Shown one piece after another: positions 32,556-45,739 of a stretch of DNA of 64,000 nt. A program made the position numbers and the translations under genes. The stretch's first letter is position 1. Every line of letters begins with the position of its first letter. Below the pieces are notes generated by a model. That model worked only from the letters and a program-made list of their open reading frames with translations. It did not search any database and was not told the origin of the DNA. This DNA is from Eupeodes corollae (lineage: Eukaryota; Arthropoda; Insecta; Diptera; Syrphidae), in the NCBI RefSeq assembly GCF_945859685.1, contig NC_079147.1, positions 60,914,946 to 60,978,945 on the forward strand. The letters run 5' to 3'.

Positions 32556-32805
32556 CGAACATGTTTAAATAGTGACAGTTCGTAAAAGTAAACAAACCAA
32601 AACAGCTAAAACGTTCCTATTAATTGGAAAAACCAGCTGTAGATTGAACTATGCCAATAAATGCTCTTATACAATATCATGTGTGCTATTCTTTGACTTA
32701 AACTTAAGCAAATTGTCAGAGATAGTAAGAAGATACAATTTTTTTAAATTAGGCAAACCATCTTTTAAGCTTAGTAAATTGTTAAAAATAACTCAAACGT
32801 CATTA
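32556..32805 (+). repeat. Isolated 5' leader of the Jockey-type LINE
   Basis: The stretch from 'agtgacagttcgt' to 'taaattgttaaaaataac' follows the leader at 20326-20550 block by block. The middle 'aacttaagcaaattgt' matches 'aactttagcaaattgt', and 'aggcaaaccatcttttaag' matches 'aggtaaatcatcctctaag'. The coding part is absent. Both fragments start at about the same base, which suggests that this is the true 5' end of the family. Confidence 0.6.
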
Positions 32806-32839
32806 CCTGTGTTTTCTTGGAAAATCTATATATGAATAG

Positions 32840-33640
32840 TATGATTTTACACGAATAACAAAAAACAATATCCGTAGTAAAAATACTACCGATAAAAGTC
32901 AAAGTAGAATCTTACTACAGATGGGTTTTTGACATTTATACAAGTCTTGAAGGTTGGTACGATTGATATTGCATTTGTATATCGATGGCTGTGCTCGTTG
33001 AGTATATGTGCATTTGGAATCATATGTTTTCCATTATGGAAAACAGATCAATCTGTTACTGTTGATATTATTTAGTTTTGTTAGTGTAAATGGACTAACT
33101 GGGCTTATTTTGCAAAGAGAAAGCAATAGAAAAGATAATTAAGTTTTGCTTTGTTACCACTTAAGGTTTATCTCAGGTTAGATTAAATAAATCTTCATGG
33201 TGTTTCCGCCGCACAAGAAGATTTAAAAATGATTAAGACTCCGTTCCCCTACCGGAATCGAGTCGAATCAAGCCCTTTCAACTCGATTCAGATATATATA
33301 GAATTAGTAATAGCTCAACCCTACTTCAATACCACATATGAATGTACTAGTCTACGAATAAACCTCCTTTTTGAAGTTTTTATTTTATGTCTTATTAATT
33401 TTTTTTATAGAATCCCAATTTCCAGATATTTTCTTACCATTTCTTTTTGAAATTGTAAATTTTATTAGTTATAGTTAGTTTTTTTGCTGAATTTTTTTTT
33501 TATTCTGATAGATGTTTTTCAGTTGTACCAATTTTTAAGTACAAAAATCTGGCAACTGCCGATGCGTTTTCTTGGGAATTTTCTACTATACTATTTATAG
33601 AATGCCAACAAAATTGGTATTGGCATTAAACTTATTTTGT
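32840..33640 (+). repeat. Inverted duplication of unknown identity, copy 2
   Basis: This is the reverse-complement partner of 2270-3255. It starts right after the Jockey leader fragment and runs through 'ttactacagatgggtttttg' (32913) and 'gatgcgttttcttgggaatt' (33559), which are the best conserved blocks. It keeps the same short frame (about 33055-33150, reading LLLLILFSFVSVNGLTGLIL) as copy 1. It lacks the 0.2-kb structured insertion present in copy 1. Confidence 0.7.
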
Positions 33641-34979
33641 AGTATACAAAATATTTTGTTCAATATTTGGTGATATTAAAGATACACACATTAGAGTACT
33701 ACCAAGAATGTAACTATATTGCTTTGAAGTCTTGAAATTCTCGACACCAAACAGCCAAAACTTTAATGTCAATTGCATTTTGATTGAAGTTCTTTGTTCT
33801 ACAGTGGGAAGTTATCAGTTTTTATTCAAGTTTCTTTATTTAGTTTTAAATATCTCCTTTTTGGAGCAAACTTTGTTTTATCTTTAAGGCTGTAGATGGT
33901 CAACCCATTACAGACTTTTGGAAGGCTCTACTCATTGTATTTGATACTTATAATTTTGTTCTCATAAACTATAAACAGATGTTTTCCTAAACTGTCAAGT
34001 CTTCTAATTGGCTGTTTGTCTTTTAATAGTGTATTTCTTCAATACCAATTAAACTTTGTGGTTTCAATTAGAAGAAACTATATTTTTTAATAAAAGCCAA
34101 ATTATTGTTTCTATTGTTTGATATGTCATTTTAGCTTGAAATTAAGATCATTTTTCCAAAATTTCGGAAATGACATAAATCATTGTTAAACTAAGCAGTT
34201 TTAATTAATTAAATTAAGTTTTTATTAATTAAAAATACACAGTCGTCATCAAAAACAAAAAAAATATGTTCATTGATTAAGGTATAATTCTTGGATTGTT
34301 ATAAATAACAACCTTTCAAAAAACCACCACATCTTATACACGACTTTTATGATGAATGACCTTAAAATTAAGAAATTTTTCATCTATAAATCAGACAGAC
34401 GACCAACTGACGAGACATTAAGACAAAATAAAAGAAACAAATCGGCTTAGATTGAGAAATCACTTTTAAATACGCTTATACAAAAATATGCAAATCACTA
34501 ATTGTTTTTTTTTTTGATGTTCTTTTATTTGTTCAAAATTATTGTTTAATAAAAAATGATAGATTAGATCGATGAGTTCATAAACGTAATATACATAACA
34601 ATAAAACCATAAACAGAAGCATATTGAATGATCTAGATATTTTTGTAATTTCTTACCTTGAAATGTTGACAAAATGATGCATGATTTTGCCTTGATAAAG
34701 GGAACAAAAGATTGAAACCCTCATCACACAATGGACAAATACGTTTTAAAAAGAAAAGATTTATTATCAAGATAAAGTTTAATGATGGGAAAAATTGATT
34801 ATTTATGGTTGTAAATGATGCGATGTCTCTCAAGTCGAAACTTTTAGTGATATATGATAACAGTTTAGTGAAACAATAGAAATATCTCCTAATAATTAAT
34901 TAGATTCATGTAAACTAAACCAAAATGTTAGATAGTTTTTTGTTTGTGTTTGAATAATTTACACACTAAAAACCACACA
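33641..34979. other. No gene seen
   Basis: AT-rich, unique-looking sequence. No coding pattern or repeat was recognised. Confidence 0.55.
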
Positions 34980-35720
34980 AAATGCATCAATCAAAAGTTT
35001 TACCGCACATCAACCACGCCTGAGGTTTTCTTTCAAACTTCAACTGCATAGTCAACGTCTGCGTCAGCGTTAGCGTCAAAGTCACGATGTGAACCATATT
35101 GCATTCTTGAGATACTTTTATGCCACACGAAGCAAACATATTACATTCCTTAGTTTCTTATATGACACATGAACAAAATACTTGATTGAACATTAAATTG
35201 CTCAAAAAAAAAAAGATTCAAGGCAACCAGTTAAGTGCAAATTGTTGTACAGTGAGTAAAAAAAAAACACCAAACAATACGCGATGATTGAAGATTGGAC
35301 GAGGTAGGTTATTCCGAATCCGAAGCTGAAAAAAAAAACGAAAAACTCAAAAAAAATTGACGAGCTATTAAAACCTCATCAATGCATCAGTGTGGATTAA
35401 AGTGACCTACACCATCATTATTTTCAATTCAGCTTCCACTTGAGCAAAATATTTTCATACCAAAAGATCCAACCATTCCTCGCTCTAAAGAGGGACGAAA
35501 AAAATCTTTTTAATGTAAATGCAGGTCAAAGCTGCTGTGGTCTCTGATGCTGCTCTACTGTTGCTGCTGGCAGAAGTGTAATTTAAATAATTTATTTTAA
35601 TGGGAATTTAATTTTGTACAAAACTCACTTACACTTACACTGTACCACTTTTTTTTCTTCTCTGACGGACAACGCTCAAACGCTCAGACGGATGATGGTG
35701 ATGGACCACTGCACTGCAAT
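34980..35720. other. Slightly GC-richer, repeat-poor stretch
   Basis: It contains 'gtcaacgtctgcgtcagcgt' (35052), a CTGCTG-rich block at 35530-35575 and several A tracts. It could be regulatory, but there is no specific signal. Confidence 0.3.
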
Positions 35721-37611
35721 TTTATAAAGATATTAATCATTCCTTAAATAGTAATTCGTTTCGTTGAGTGTTATGTAACGTGACGTATGTAACTTTAGGT
35801 AAAAGTTAAGTTAAGTAAGTATAAACAATAAGGAAATGGATTGAAATTGAATATATGCTATGAGCAAAATTGATTATCACGTGTAAACTATCTTTAAAAT
35901 TTGTATAATTCAGTCAAACTTAATTTTAAATTCATTTGAAAATGTGCTTAATTTGAGCTATTGGCAATAAATTGAAATTTCAAATGACTTTTTCGCTTAC
36001 TTATGTGTGCATATGCTTAAAAGTAAGAGTTTTCCGACAAGAGGTTTCATTTTGGTATTTGAAAAAGTGTATTTTTCGCAATAAATAAATGTACATATGT
36101 CTATTTCATTGTTAGCAAGATGGTCTTCCATTAGCAGTTTATGACAATATTAACAAAATGCCTTCCACCGCTACGGTAACAACAGTATATCCTTATCAAT
36201 TTGCACTTTTGCGGCAGTATGGCATTCACTCCTTTCATCTCTGATGTTTCTGATTTATTTTCCTCATAATGTTGTTTTGACTTGTCAAATGTCAAAAGTT
36301 GACACTTTTAAATTTGCAACTCGCTAAACAACGGCCTATTCACAATGAAGCTTCTTATTGGAAAACCTTAAATATGGTTCTTAGTTTAATTAATATACAA
36401 TTATTATGTACTTTTGAATAATGTTAATTTCTTCAGTCAGTTAAATTGGTCTTAGATGAAACCAATTATTGTCTGTCTTTTTTTTTATTATTTCTATTTC
36501 TTTTAAAGTCACTGCCTTTAAAAAAAGTTTAGTATTTAATTCAGTTTTTTTATCATTTTAATACTTTTTGTATATTTTAATTCATTAAATATATAAGCTC
36601 TGATATGAGGAAAGACACCATTGTCCATTTATCTTAAAGTTCTATACAAAAAAACGGAACGAAAAACAGACTCTGATAAAGCGTTCCACATTCTCAATGT
36701 GTGATTGAAGAAAGATTCTCTATATTTACTTCCGAAATTGTGTTCGAGTAAATTTAATATTGGGAAAATTAAAATCATTTAATTTTACTCACAAAAATGT
36801 TAAACCGTTTTACTTTAGTTTATATCTTTACAAATTTTTGTAAACAATTTTAAAATAGGAGTTCCTAAAGATTAAATTATACAAAAAGTCTTATAAACGA
36901 ATTTTTTTTCAGAATTTCATACAAAGTTGAGACCAGAATAATTCTGCAACGTAGAAAATTTAAGCTTCAAAACATTTTATGCTTACAAGTACATTTTCCG
37001 TTTGAGATTTTTTTTGTGAATTCCTAAAAAGATACGGAGAACCTTCAATACTGTTCAAAGTCTTCTGTACTTCAGCATTGTGTTCAGAGTTTATAATTCT
37101 GTTTCGTGAAATTGTCTTTTTATTTTCCCCATTACGGAACCTAAGCAAATTTTCGGGTACTTACTGCAAAAAATTAGCCAACCCCTTGAGAGTATTTGAA
37201 TAGTTTATTTTTAAATAAACCGGCCATATTCAGCATTCAAACTGAGGGTCCCCCCTTTCCCTAATCAGACTCTTAAACAGGACTGGTTGAGAGTTGTAAA
37301 TAATGGGCTTGGTTTTTGATGAAATGTATTGCTGCCAAATATTGAAAACTAATAATAGATTTGAATAATCGTATGAACTTTGTCTTAAAACATTTCTCAA
37401 ACACTTTGAATAGTTTCTAATAAAACAAAATACGAAGATTAAGTCTGAATTTGTTTGGTTTGAAAGTTATAAATTTCAGCAAACTAATCATCTGTATCCG
37501 ATGTAGATTTATATCTCAGAACGGTATAGTTTCTGCTTCGCAAAAAGGACTTTAATCAGAAACTGGTCGCACAGACTCAACGAACTTAAGACGTTAATAT
37601 CAAAACAAATA
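35721..37611. other. No gene seen
   Basis: AT-rich sequence without recognised transposon or coding features. Confidence 0.55.
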
Positions 37612-37770
37612 TGATTGTCTAAAGTCTAAATTAATACCGTATTTAGCAGTTGTTCTCGACTTGAGTTGTCCGTATTTAACGAAAGAGACAAAAAAGCAGT
37701 TAAAAGGCCAAAACCTAAGTGCAATTTTTTGACTTAAGACCTTTTTACCTAAGGCCAAGGAATAAGACAT
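37612..37770 (+). repeat. Direct repeat flanking array element E, left copy
   Basis: The block 'gtctaaagtctaaattaata' and the later block 'acttaagacctttttaccta' recur in the same order at 39857-39990 with small indels. A trace of the second block also ends member C near 30190-30215 ('acttaagtcctttttgccta'). The repeat seems to be an outer part or a neighbour of the array element. Confidence 0.65.
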
Positions 37771-37887
37771 ATCAAAGACATTTTTTTTAGATTGACACCT
37801 ACTTTTATAATTCTTTTGCAACTTCTTTGGGCAAAAAATAATTTTAAATTCTAAAAATTTTAGTTGATTTTTAATTTTTTTTAAAAG

Positions 37888-38320
37888 TTATTGCAATTTG
37901 TCAAATGGAAAATTTTGACATTTCTCGACGTCTCAAGCTTTCTAAAGTCGAAATAAAAGATTTTTAGAAAGATGTCTGTGCGTGCAAGTGTACGTTCATT
38001 CGTACGTCCGGACTTTCGTTAGGTTTTTAATCTTCTATTGCTCAAGAACTAGAAGAGATATTGACTTTAAATATTTTTAACTTCCCATAGGAAGTTATTG
38101 TAATGGGTCCGATTTGTCAAATGGAAAATTTTGACATTTCTCGACGTCTCAAGCTTTCTAAAGTCGAAATAAAAGATTTTTAGAAAGATGTCTGTGCGTG
38201 CAAGTGTACGTTCATTCGTACGTCCGGACTTTCGTTAGGTTTTTAATCTTCTATTGCTCAAGAACTAGAAGAGATATTGACTTTAAATATTTTTAACTTC
38301 CCATAGGAAGTTATTGTAAT
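37888..38320. repeat. Perfect 216-bp tandem duplication
   Basis: The unit starting 'gtcaaatggaaaattttgac' occurs at 37900 and again at 38116 with no difference I can see. The start of a third, diverged unit is at 38332. Each unit is the terminal part of the array element (terminal hairpin plus subterminal sequence). Exact identity means that the duplication is recent or homogenised. Confidence 0.85.
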
Positions 38321-39551
38321 GGGTCCGATTTGTCAAATTGAAAATTTTGACATTTCTCGACGTTTCAAGGTCCCTAGACTCGAAATAAAAGATTTTTAGA
38401 AAGATGTCTGTGCGTGCGTGTGTACGTACGTTTGTACGTCCGTACGTCCGTACGTCCGTACGTTCGCGACGTTTTTTTCGTCGTCCATAGCTCAAGAACC
38501 AGAAGAGATATCGACTTCAAATAAATTTTGTTATACAGATAATAAGGCAGAAAGATGCAGAAAGGGCTCTCAAGAAAATTGCGTGGGTGGTTTTTTTACT
38601 ATAGCAGTTTGAAAAAAAGGTGAAAATTTTGGTTAAACCTAAATATCTTACGAACCAAAAACGCTAGACATTTGAATGAAATTGTATATAATATATTGTA
38701 ACGTGATACCAAAAACACATATTTTTTGAAAAAAAAATATAAATAACGGTTTTTATTATAAATCAAAAAAACTGAAAAAAAACTGTCACCTCCAAAATGT
38801 TACGACCAAAATATGATTTCATATCCAAAACAATTTTGTGCAATGAAGAATAATGTTTTTGACATTTGGTAAAATTTTGAGAAAAATCGAATTGACAATT
38901 TTTTTTATAAAAAATAAAAATCTAAAAAAAACATTACTCAAAATTGGTAAAAATTAAATATCGATTATAATATCTTTTCAAAAACTTGAAATTTAGGCTT
39001 CAAACTTATTTTATCTTATAAGAAATATTGTTTTCAACATTCTAAAAAATGTCGAGAAAAATCGAATTGACAGTTTTTTTTACAAAAAATAAAACCTAAA
39101 AAAAATATATAAAAGTTTGTAAAAATTGATTTTCGACTCAAATATCTTTTCGAAAATTGTAGATATTGGCTTTAATTTACTTTTATCTTTCAAAAAATAT
39201 TGTTTTCAACATTCAGTTGACAATTGACATTTTTTTTTACGAAACATTAAAAACCGAAAAAAAAATTAACAAAAGTTGGTAAAAATTAATTTCGACTAAA
39301 ATAGCTTTTTAAAAATTAAAAATATTGGCTTCCAACTTATTTTATTTCACAGAAAATAATGTTTTCGATATTAAATTATTTTTATACATATAATAATCCA
39401 ACAGTCCGTTTTTTCATAAAAAATAAAATCTACAAAAAATAGTACGCAATTTTTTTAAAAATTGATACGAGTACATATAGGCAAACTTTTAAGCAAGACA
39501 AATCGACAAACGGGATGGGAAGTTATCAGTGTGGGTCGCATCCAAGCCTCT
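38294..39551 (-). mobile_element. 172-bp-array repeat element, member E (best ends)
   Basis: On the minus strand it starts at 39551 with 'gaggcttggatgcgacccac' and ends near 38294. An exact 11-bp inverted pair lies near the ends: taacttcccat at 38294-38304 and its complement at 39515-39525. The 38294 end forms an 8-bp hairpin with loop 'cata' (38294-38313). A (CGTA/CGTC)n microsatellite lies at 38409-38466. The array has three to four units: the complement of the marker block lies at 38969 and 39142, 173 bp apart. No coding capacity. Confidence 0.8.
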
Positions 39552-39559
39552 TTTTTTAT

Positions 39560-39850
39560 TAAAATCCAACAGTCCGTTTTTCATACAAAAATAAAATCTA
39601 CGAAAATAGTTCGCAAATTTGGTAGAAATTGATGTTCGGTTCTTGATGTCTCTCAAATTAATTTCATTCATTCAATTTGTAAAAATTTAAGAAATGCTAC
39701 TAAAATTGGTAAACATTTGTTTTCAACTAAAAATCTATTTGACAAAAACTAGGTTTTCAAACTAAACTATTTCTTTATATGAAAAAAATTGTTGGTAATT
39801 TTAGAATTTGTAAGAATAATGCAACTAACAACTTTTTTAAGCCAAAACCT
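39560..39850 (-). repeat. Second, partial array segment next to member E
   Basis: The sequence from 'aaaatccaacagtccgtttt' to 'aaaatctatttgac' parallels 57395-57620 in member F and partly repeats 39400-39500 of member E. It is a truncated neighbour copy in the same orientation. Confidence 0.6.
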
Positions 39851-39856
39851 ACAATA

Positions 39857-39990
39857 GTTGTCTAAAGTCTAAATTAATACCGTACTTAGCAGTTCTTAAA
39901 GACAAAAAAGGCCATTGCACCAAATCAGAAACCTGAAATGCAATTTTTTAACTTAAGACCTTTCTACCTACCGCCAAAGAATTGGACATT
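39857..39990 (+). repeat. Direct repeat flanking array element E, right copy
   Basis: This is the same sequence as 37612-37770, with a deletion in the middle. The spacing between the copies is about 2.2 kb, and they enclose member E and its partial neighbour. Confidence 0.65.
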
Positions 39991-41984
39991 AAAGCTTGGG
40001 CGTTTAGTTTAGTTTTGCCCTATATCTTGTTTTTAACACGGATTACGAGACCAAAAATGTAACGTTTTAGGTCGAGATTTGAATTTGCTGACTGCCTAAT
40101 GGACAACCTATATGTTTTTTAGTTTTCGATAGAGCTGGAGGCTTTCTGCAATATTTTCATCGTTTCGGCAACAGTCATTTCTTTCTGTTTCAAAATTCAA
40201 AAGTCAGAGATTATAAAAACGAGAAATTGGCATTCAAAAACTAAAATCCCATATTACAAGGTCATAGCCCTTGCCGAGTTATTTCAATACATGAATTGCT
40301 CCCGCAAATTTCATGTTTTAGTTCTATGCTAAGTGTTTTTCTTAAGATTTAAGATTTCTTGAACCTCATACATTTATGGTCACTTTAATTGTTGGCCTTC
40401 TCTTTCGCATTAAAATCAATAAATTAAAGCATTCTTATATTTATTTCCTAAACAAAAACATACAAATAACTGAAAATACATATTTTCTTAATGTTTATAC
40501 CAATAATTTTTGATAAAATTTTCTCAGAAGCTGTTTTAAAAATGACACACTGAAATCAAATTATACTTTTTCAAACGTTTTTTATTTCAGTAGACGGATC
40601 CAACTTTAAATAGTTCAATTACCTTATGTTTTTTGAAATATCACTTAACCATTCAAAACTTCTTAAAAATTATAGTGTAAAACTAAAGTTATTGAAAATC
40701 TACAAAGAAGGTTATAGACTAAGAGCTAAGGGCTAATTTTTGGAGGTAAGTAGCCTTAGTAAAGGTGTGACAGAAACGTTCGTCTGCCAACACGTTTCCG
40801 AGAAGAATACTATAAAAAATACAATTTTCGCCAACATTGAAATAGGGAGAGAAACCCCTTTACGTGCATTTCATCTTGAAGAATACAACTCGCTGATTTC
40901 AAATATGGTTTCGACAGACGTGTAGTTGGTGGCATTTGTCCTCCAGAGGCAGCCGAAGACGCGGTTCTTTTTTTGGCTTTTTTTAGACTTTTATGAAACT
41001 TCTTTAAATTGATCTTATCCGTAAGACTTCGACTTCCTGATTGGTAATATGTACATGATTGACGTCTAGGTGGCTGCCTTTTTGTTGTTTTAAGACTTTT
41101 AATAAACTGCTTGAGATTGGTGGAAAGCCCAAGTGGTAACTAATAAGCGTTTAAACCATATTGTTTACTATCCCAATTTAAGTGGCAAATTCTAAACAGT
41201 ATTTTATCAATTAAATGGTTGATGTAATTTCTTGAGTTATATGCTAGTAGGCGAAAATTTCTGTTATAACGTTTACTTTAACTACTTGCATCCTAAATAT
41301 CAACTGGTTTAATTTTTAGCTAATTTTTAGCGTTTTATGCCTTCAGCTTCAGAAAAACAAAATCCTGTGTTAAATCGCTCTGGTATTTCTATTTCTATCT
41401 TTTCTAAGTGAAAATGATTATGTACATCATTTTTTGAATTCTTAAAACTTCCACTGAAGATTTCCTGTTAGAGCCTGAAGCCTAGAGAGTTATGTTATAA
41501 TTTTACAAATTAGGCCACTTCAAATTTTTTTAACAAAACCTTTTTAATAAAATTTCTATAATTGCCAAAATCAAATTATCCAAACCCTTGTCTTTCATTG
41601 TTTATAGGTAACCAAAATTTATTTATTGTAAGACATCCCAGTTTAAAAAACCGCACCTTTTCTATAGTTATTTTAAAAGACTTACCCAAAATTTCTAAAA
41701 AATAAATCATAAAGGAGAGTCTCTCCTCTATACGCCTGTCCACTGTTAAATCAGTGAAAGTATATAAATTCGTTTAGCACATCGCATTGGTGAAAGGACA
41801 AAAGAGCTGTTGATGATAATTGTTATTAACAAAAGGCTTAACATTTATGTAATTTCATGTCGATATGGACAAAACAGAAAAAACAGCTAATAAAGTGACA
41901 GCAGATACACGTTCGAAAAAATGAATTCCTTTCAACAATTAAATTTACATCCTTTGTCTTCATGTCATTCATTATTTTATATAA
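39991..41984. other. No gene recognised
   Basis: Mostly AT-rich. The part at 40730-41110 is a little more complex and contains a 61-codon plus-strand open frame from 40740 (MEVSSLSKGVTETFVCQHV at its start). The frame is followed by more broken frame, and I could not relate it to any family. Confidence 0.45.
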
Positions 41985-43062
41985 AGATATTAAAAACCCC
42001 ACATTGCGCATATGTCACCCTTTATCTGCTTTTATTTTTGTGGCTTTCTTCATTCCTACGACTTTTTTTTTTGGATTGCCTTGCCTGATTTTTTAGCTTC
42101 CAAATAATTACCAAAATTCCTCAACTCATTCATCATCATCGATTTCGATTCACTCCCAAAGATACATACTTCGTTTATTTTTCATACCAAAATGCCTCGA
42201 AATAAATATTTAAGATACAAAAAGTTGAAAAAATAAAAATAAGCCAGGTAAAAAACGCGAAATAAGATGAAAACAAATTAAATTATCTGCTCGTCGACCG
42301 AAGCTGTGCTGTGCCGCGGCCTTGTCTGACCTACTTAGTGGCGCGACTTCGATCTCCGCGCATAACAGCAGCAGTAACACGAATCCAACAAAACCAAAAC
42401 GAAAAAAGATACAAAAATACTTCAACTTTAACAACAACTTATGCAATTTTTTCGAAGATTTATTTGATTTTTTTCCACACTAAGTGGCGAGATAAAATTA
42501 TGAGCCTCTTTGGAGGCTGTGTTGGTTTAAAATAGCGCGCAATAAGGCGACACTCTGCATTACCGACATACTTAACGACATATGGTCGCGCGATTATTGG
42601 CAACCAAAACGCATAAATTTATGTTTAAGTATCGCCAAATCTAACAAAAACAACAACAACAACAACAAATATGGTGAACACGACAGATAATTCAAATATA
42701 AACAATTTTAAGGTTAAAAACGTTACAAAAAGAAAAGAAATAGAAACACAAAAGTACAGATTTCTATAATGGACATCAGGACTTGTGATGAAGTTGTTGT
42801 TTTTTTTTAATTTTTCTGGGACAGATCGTGCAAAGTAATTTGCCAGGTCGCATCATAAATCACTTCAAACTTCAAATAAAACTCTGATATCTTGTCAAGC
42901 CATTTTAATAGCTTATAGCCATCATTGATGAGAATTTACTAAGTCGTAGTTGTAGAGATTTGAGTATAAGACTTGATCAGATTTCAGTTAGTTTTACTTA
43001 ATAAGTCTACAATGTTGATGTTAATATGATGATTTTGGGTTTAAACTATTGGCAAGAACATC
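41985..43062. repeat. Duplicated 1.08-kb segment, copy 2
   Basis: This copy matches 1-1075 closely and continues beyond it at both ends into unrelated or unknown sequence. The differences include a 6-bp insertion near 42403, a 4-bp deletion near 42731 and single-base changes. The sequence content is described under copy 1. Confidence 0.9.
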
Positions 43063-44283
43063 AACTTTAAGAGGTGTATCATACTAATTAAGAAGATTTA
43101 TATCCATCGTTTACAACATTCAGTACTTAACTATCTAAGAAATGTAAGATAAAATCATGTAATTTGTCGAATTTGTAAAAAGTCTATAAGTATTTAATTT
43201 TTCTGAACATATTATTTTTAAGGTAAATTGGTAAGTGCTAGAAACATATTTGGAATGTGCTTCAAACCAAGTTTTAAGGAAGGATTCACTTAGTTTTTGG
43301 AGTAAAGTTTATTGTATTTGGTGGTTGTTCCATTTTTTTAAGTAAAATTTATTACTTTTTAGTTGACAGTTGGCAGATGGTGATTTTTCTTACACACTTG
43401 TCCAAAGTTCAAATGTTATTTCGTTACGAGTTTTTAATTTTTGACTAGTAACACAATTGCATATAGTTGTGAAATGATTAAAGATGGCCATAAAGTATTA
43501 AAATAGGATTCTTGTTTCAGAACCAAAGGATACTGGATTTTAATGATTGATTTTGTTTTGGTTTGAATCAACGTCGTTTTTCAGATGATACATTGTGAAT
43601 TTTTAGACATTTGTGAATACATTGTGATTCAATGGAGTTTAAAATTTGTTTTAAAAATTAACAAGGAACAATATCTTGTTATCAATATAGCTTTAGTTAC
43701 AACGACTTTTCGGGTTTAATTACCAAATTTAAATTCCAAGAAGTTTTTTAATGTAGAACTTTAAACTTGTAAAAACGGAAAATTTTCTCTCACGATTGTG
43801 ATTACAAAACTTCAATCCATTTATCGGTAGAAACGAGAGGCTAATAGAACAGTTGTTGAATGAATACAACACAATATTGTGATTGTGTTGAGGATTCAAG
43901 ATACACGTCCTTAAAGGAAATTCTTTCTGTAAAATTACTTTTCTTTCGCGGATAATCAGAGGCCAAAAGTTTCTCCTTTTACTTACTTTGATTTAACATT
44001 TGACTCAGGAAATTGGTCTTCTAAGTCAATAGACCGCAGTAAAAGGTGGACATTTCAGATTTTTTCATAAGTTTGTGGTTAAATGCTATAATATTTGTTA
44101 ATATTTGGGTACCCAACACTTCACGTTACCTGATAACGTTTTTGGTATACCTACATTTAAGTTTGAAAATAACATTTCAACACTCTGTTAGCAATATTTT
44201 TTAATATCTTGACTCTCTTAGTGTTGCTAAAATAGAAGACTTTTAAACTCGATATCACTTTCTAAAATCCTTATACCCAAAAA
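43063..44283. other. No gene seen
   Basis: AT-rich, unique-looking sequence. It is the natural continuation of the duplicated segment and so predicts what should lie in the gap after 1075. Confidence 0.55.
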
Positions 44284-45300
44284 GCATTGGTTTCTATGCG
44301 CTCTACATGACAAAGCCAGCTCAGTCGTTGGACTTTTATTCTTTTTTGCTAAGTGTACATCCATCTCATCGTCTTTTCTTCCACTCATCTTCTATACATA
44401 CGGAACCGTAGATCACGCGAAAAACTTTTCTCTCGAAACGACCAGAGGTGCTTTTGTCATACTCCATACTTCTACACCGTATACCAAGATGGGGATAATG
44501 AGGGTCTTATAGCTCCTTCGAGAAAAGGCTTTACTACTCAATTGCTTTCTTAGTCCGAAGAAACAGCAGTTAGCAAGAGTAATAGTTCATTTAATCTAAG
44601 TACTGCTGCTGTTTTCAGTGTTCATAACGGACCGTAGACAGACAAAGCCCTTAACTACATCAATGTAGATTCTGTCACATGCCTTGAAATCGATGAAAAG
44701 ATAGTGAGTGTCGATTTGATTTTCTTGTTTTTTAGGATCTGACGGAATGCGAATATTAGTTGGTGCATGCTACTAATCAATTTATTTTCAGCTGTTTCGA
44801 AGAGCTGGGCATTTAAGCCATCTGCTTAAATATGGCAATCTTTACTTATTTTAAGTCAGGAAGACGGGATTATTTGATTTCGCTAACTATATTGAAAGGA
44901 TCATCGTGCCTGACACCGAAATTCGGTTCGTCTTCGCGGTTATAAAGTATGCAGAAGTAGTCCTATCATATCCTCAGTATTGACTGCCTATTATAATGTT
45001 TCTACTTTCTTCCTTGCAGCCTGCGGCTTCAGGGTTATGAACATTTGAACTTCGTTACACCTGCACTCATAAAACTTTCGAACTTCATTCCTGCTTTTAA
45101 ACCTCTCATCATCTTCGGCCGCACGTTTCTCATGCTCTTTCTTTTTCCTTCTGGAAAGTCAGTGTTCCTTTCTCCTCTTCTACTCATAGAACTCGTGAGC
45201 AGCTCCCGGCCTTCTATGCAGCGTTTGTCTATTTTTTTATCAGCATTTCCCTGTCGAAATTCGTCATCAAAAAAGGGGTTGAAACCCACCCTTAATGACA
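44284..45300 (-). pseudogene. RTE-clade LINE fragment, internally deleted
   Basis: This is a decayed relative of the element at 22462-24446. 44284-44560 corresponds to its C-terminal region (about 22676-22950). 44690-44760 corresponds to the RT palm near 23430-23520. 44990-45290 corresponds to the basic linker near 24030-24330, reading SMSRRGERNTDFPEGKRK in one frame. Large internal deletions and many stops are present, and neither the RT active site nor the 3' microsatellite tail remains. Confidence 0.8.
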
Positions 45301-45384
45301 TGTTTGATTAAGGCCTCGAGCTCGAAATATTTACGAATGCAATATCAAACTAATAACCTCGTGTTCGAGGCGTTTATCAATTTA

Positions 45385-45500
45385 GTAAAATGTTTAATTT
45401 GTGTAAAAAAAACTGCCAATTAAATTTTCCAAAAAATCATACTGAACGTCATGAACTTCATTATTCTTGTAAAAATTACTATGAAGGTTTTAAAACTATC
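45385..45500 (+). repeat. Single decayed 172-bp array unit
   Basis: The stretch containing 'gtaaaaaaaactgccaatta' and 'catactgaacgtcatgaa' follows one array unit of member A in order. It stands alone, between two LINE fragments. Confidence 0.4.
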
Positions 45501-45739
45501 TAGTTCACCAAATATATGATTCTTGCTGAACCCACTGTTTCTACAGATATCACTTTAGTAGTTATCAACTTTTAATATTTTAAAAAATTTAAAACTCATT
45601 ACAAAATAAGGTTTGTGCCACACAAGAAACGTACCAATCGTAAGTATGTAAGACATTTTTTGAGCGTGTTATTTTTTGAAGAGTTGATCACAATTTGTCA
45701 CATAGATTTTTTATTTGATAATTTTACATTTTAGGGCTC

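Noticed and set aside
37612..39990. LTR retrotransposon with 140-bp LTRs
   Set aside because: No primer-binding site, polypurine tract or gag/pol coding sequence lies between the repeats, and the interior is the array element.
40740..40925. 61-codon open frame beginning MEVSSLSKGVTETFVCQHV
   Set aside because: The composition looks more protein-like than its neighbours, but I could not place it in any family and the following sequence is broken.
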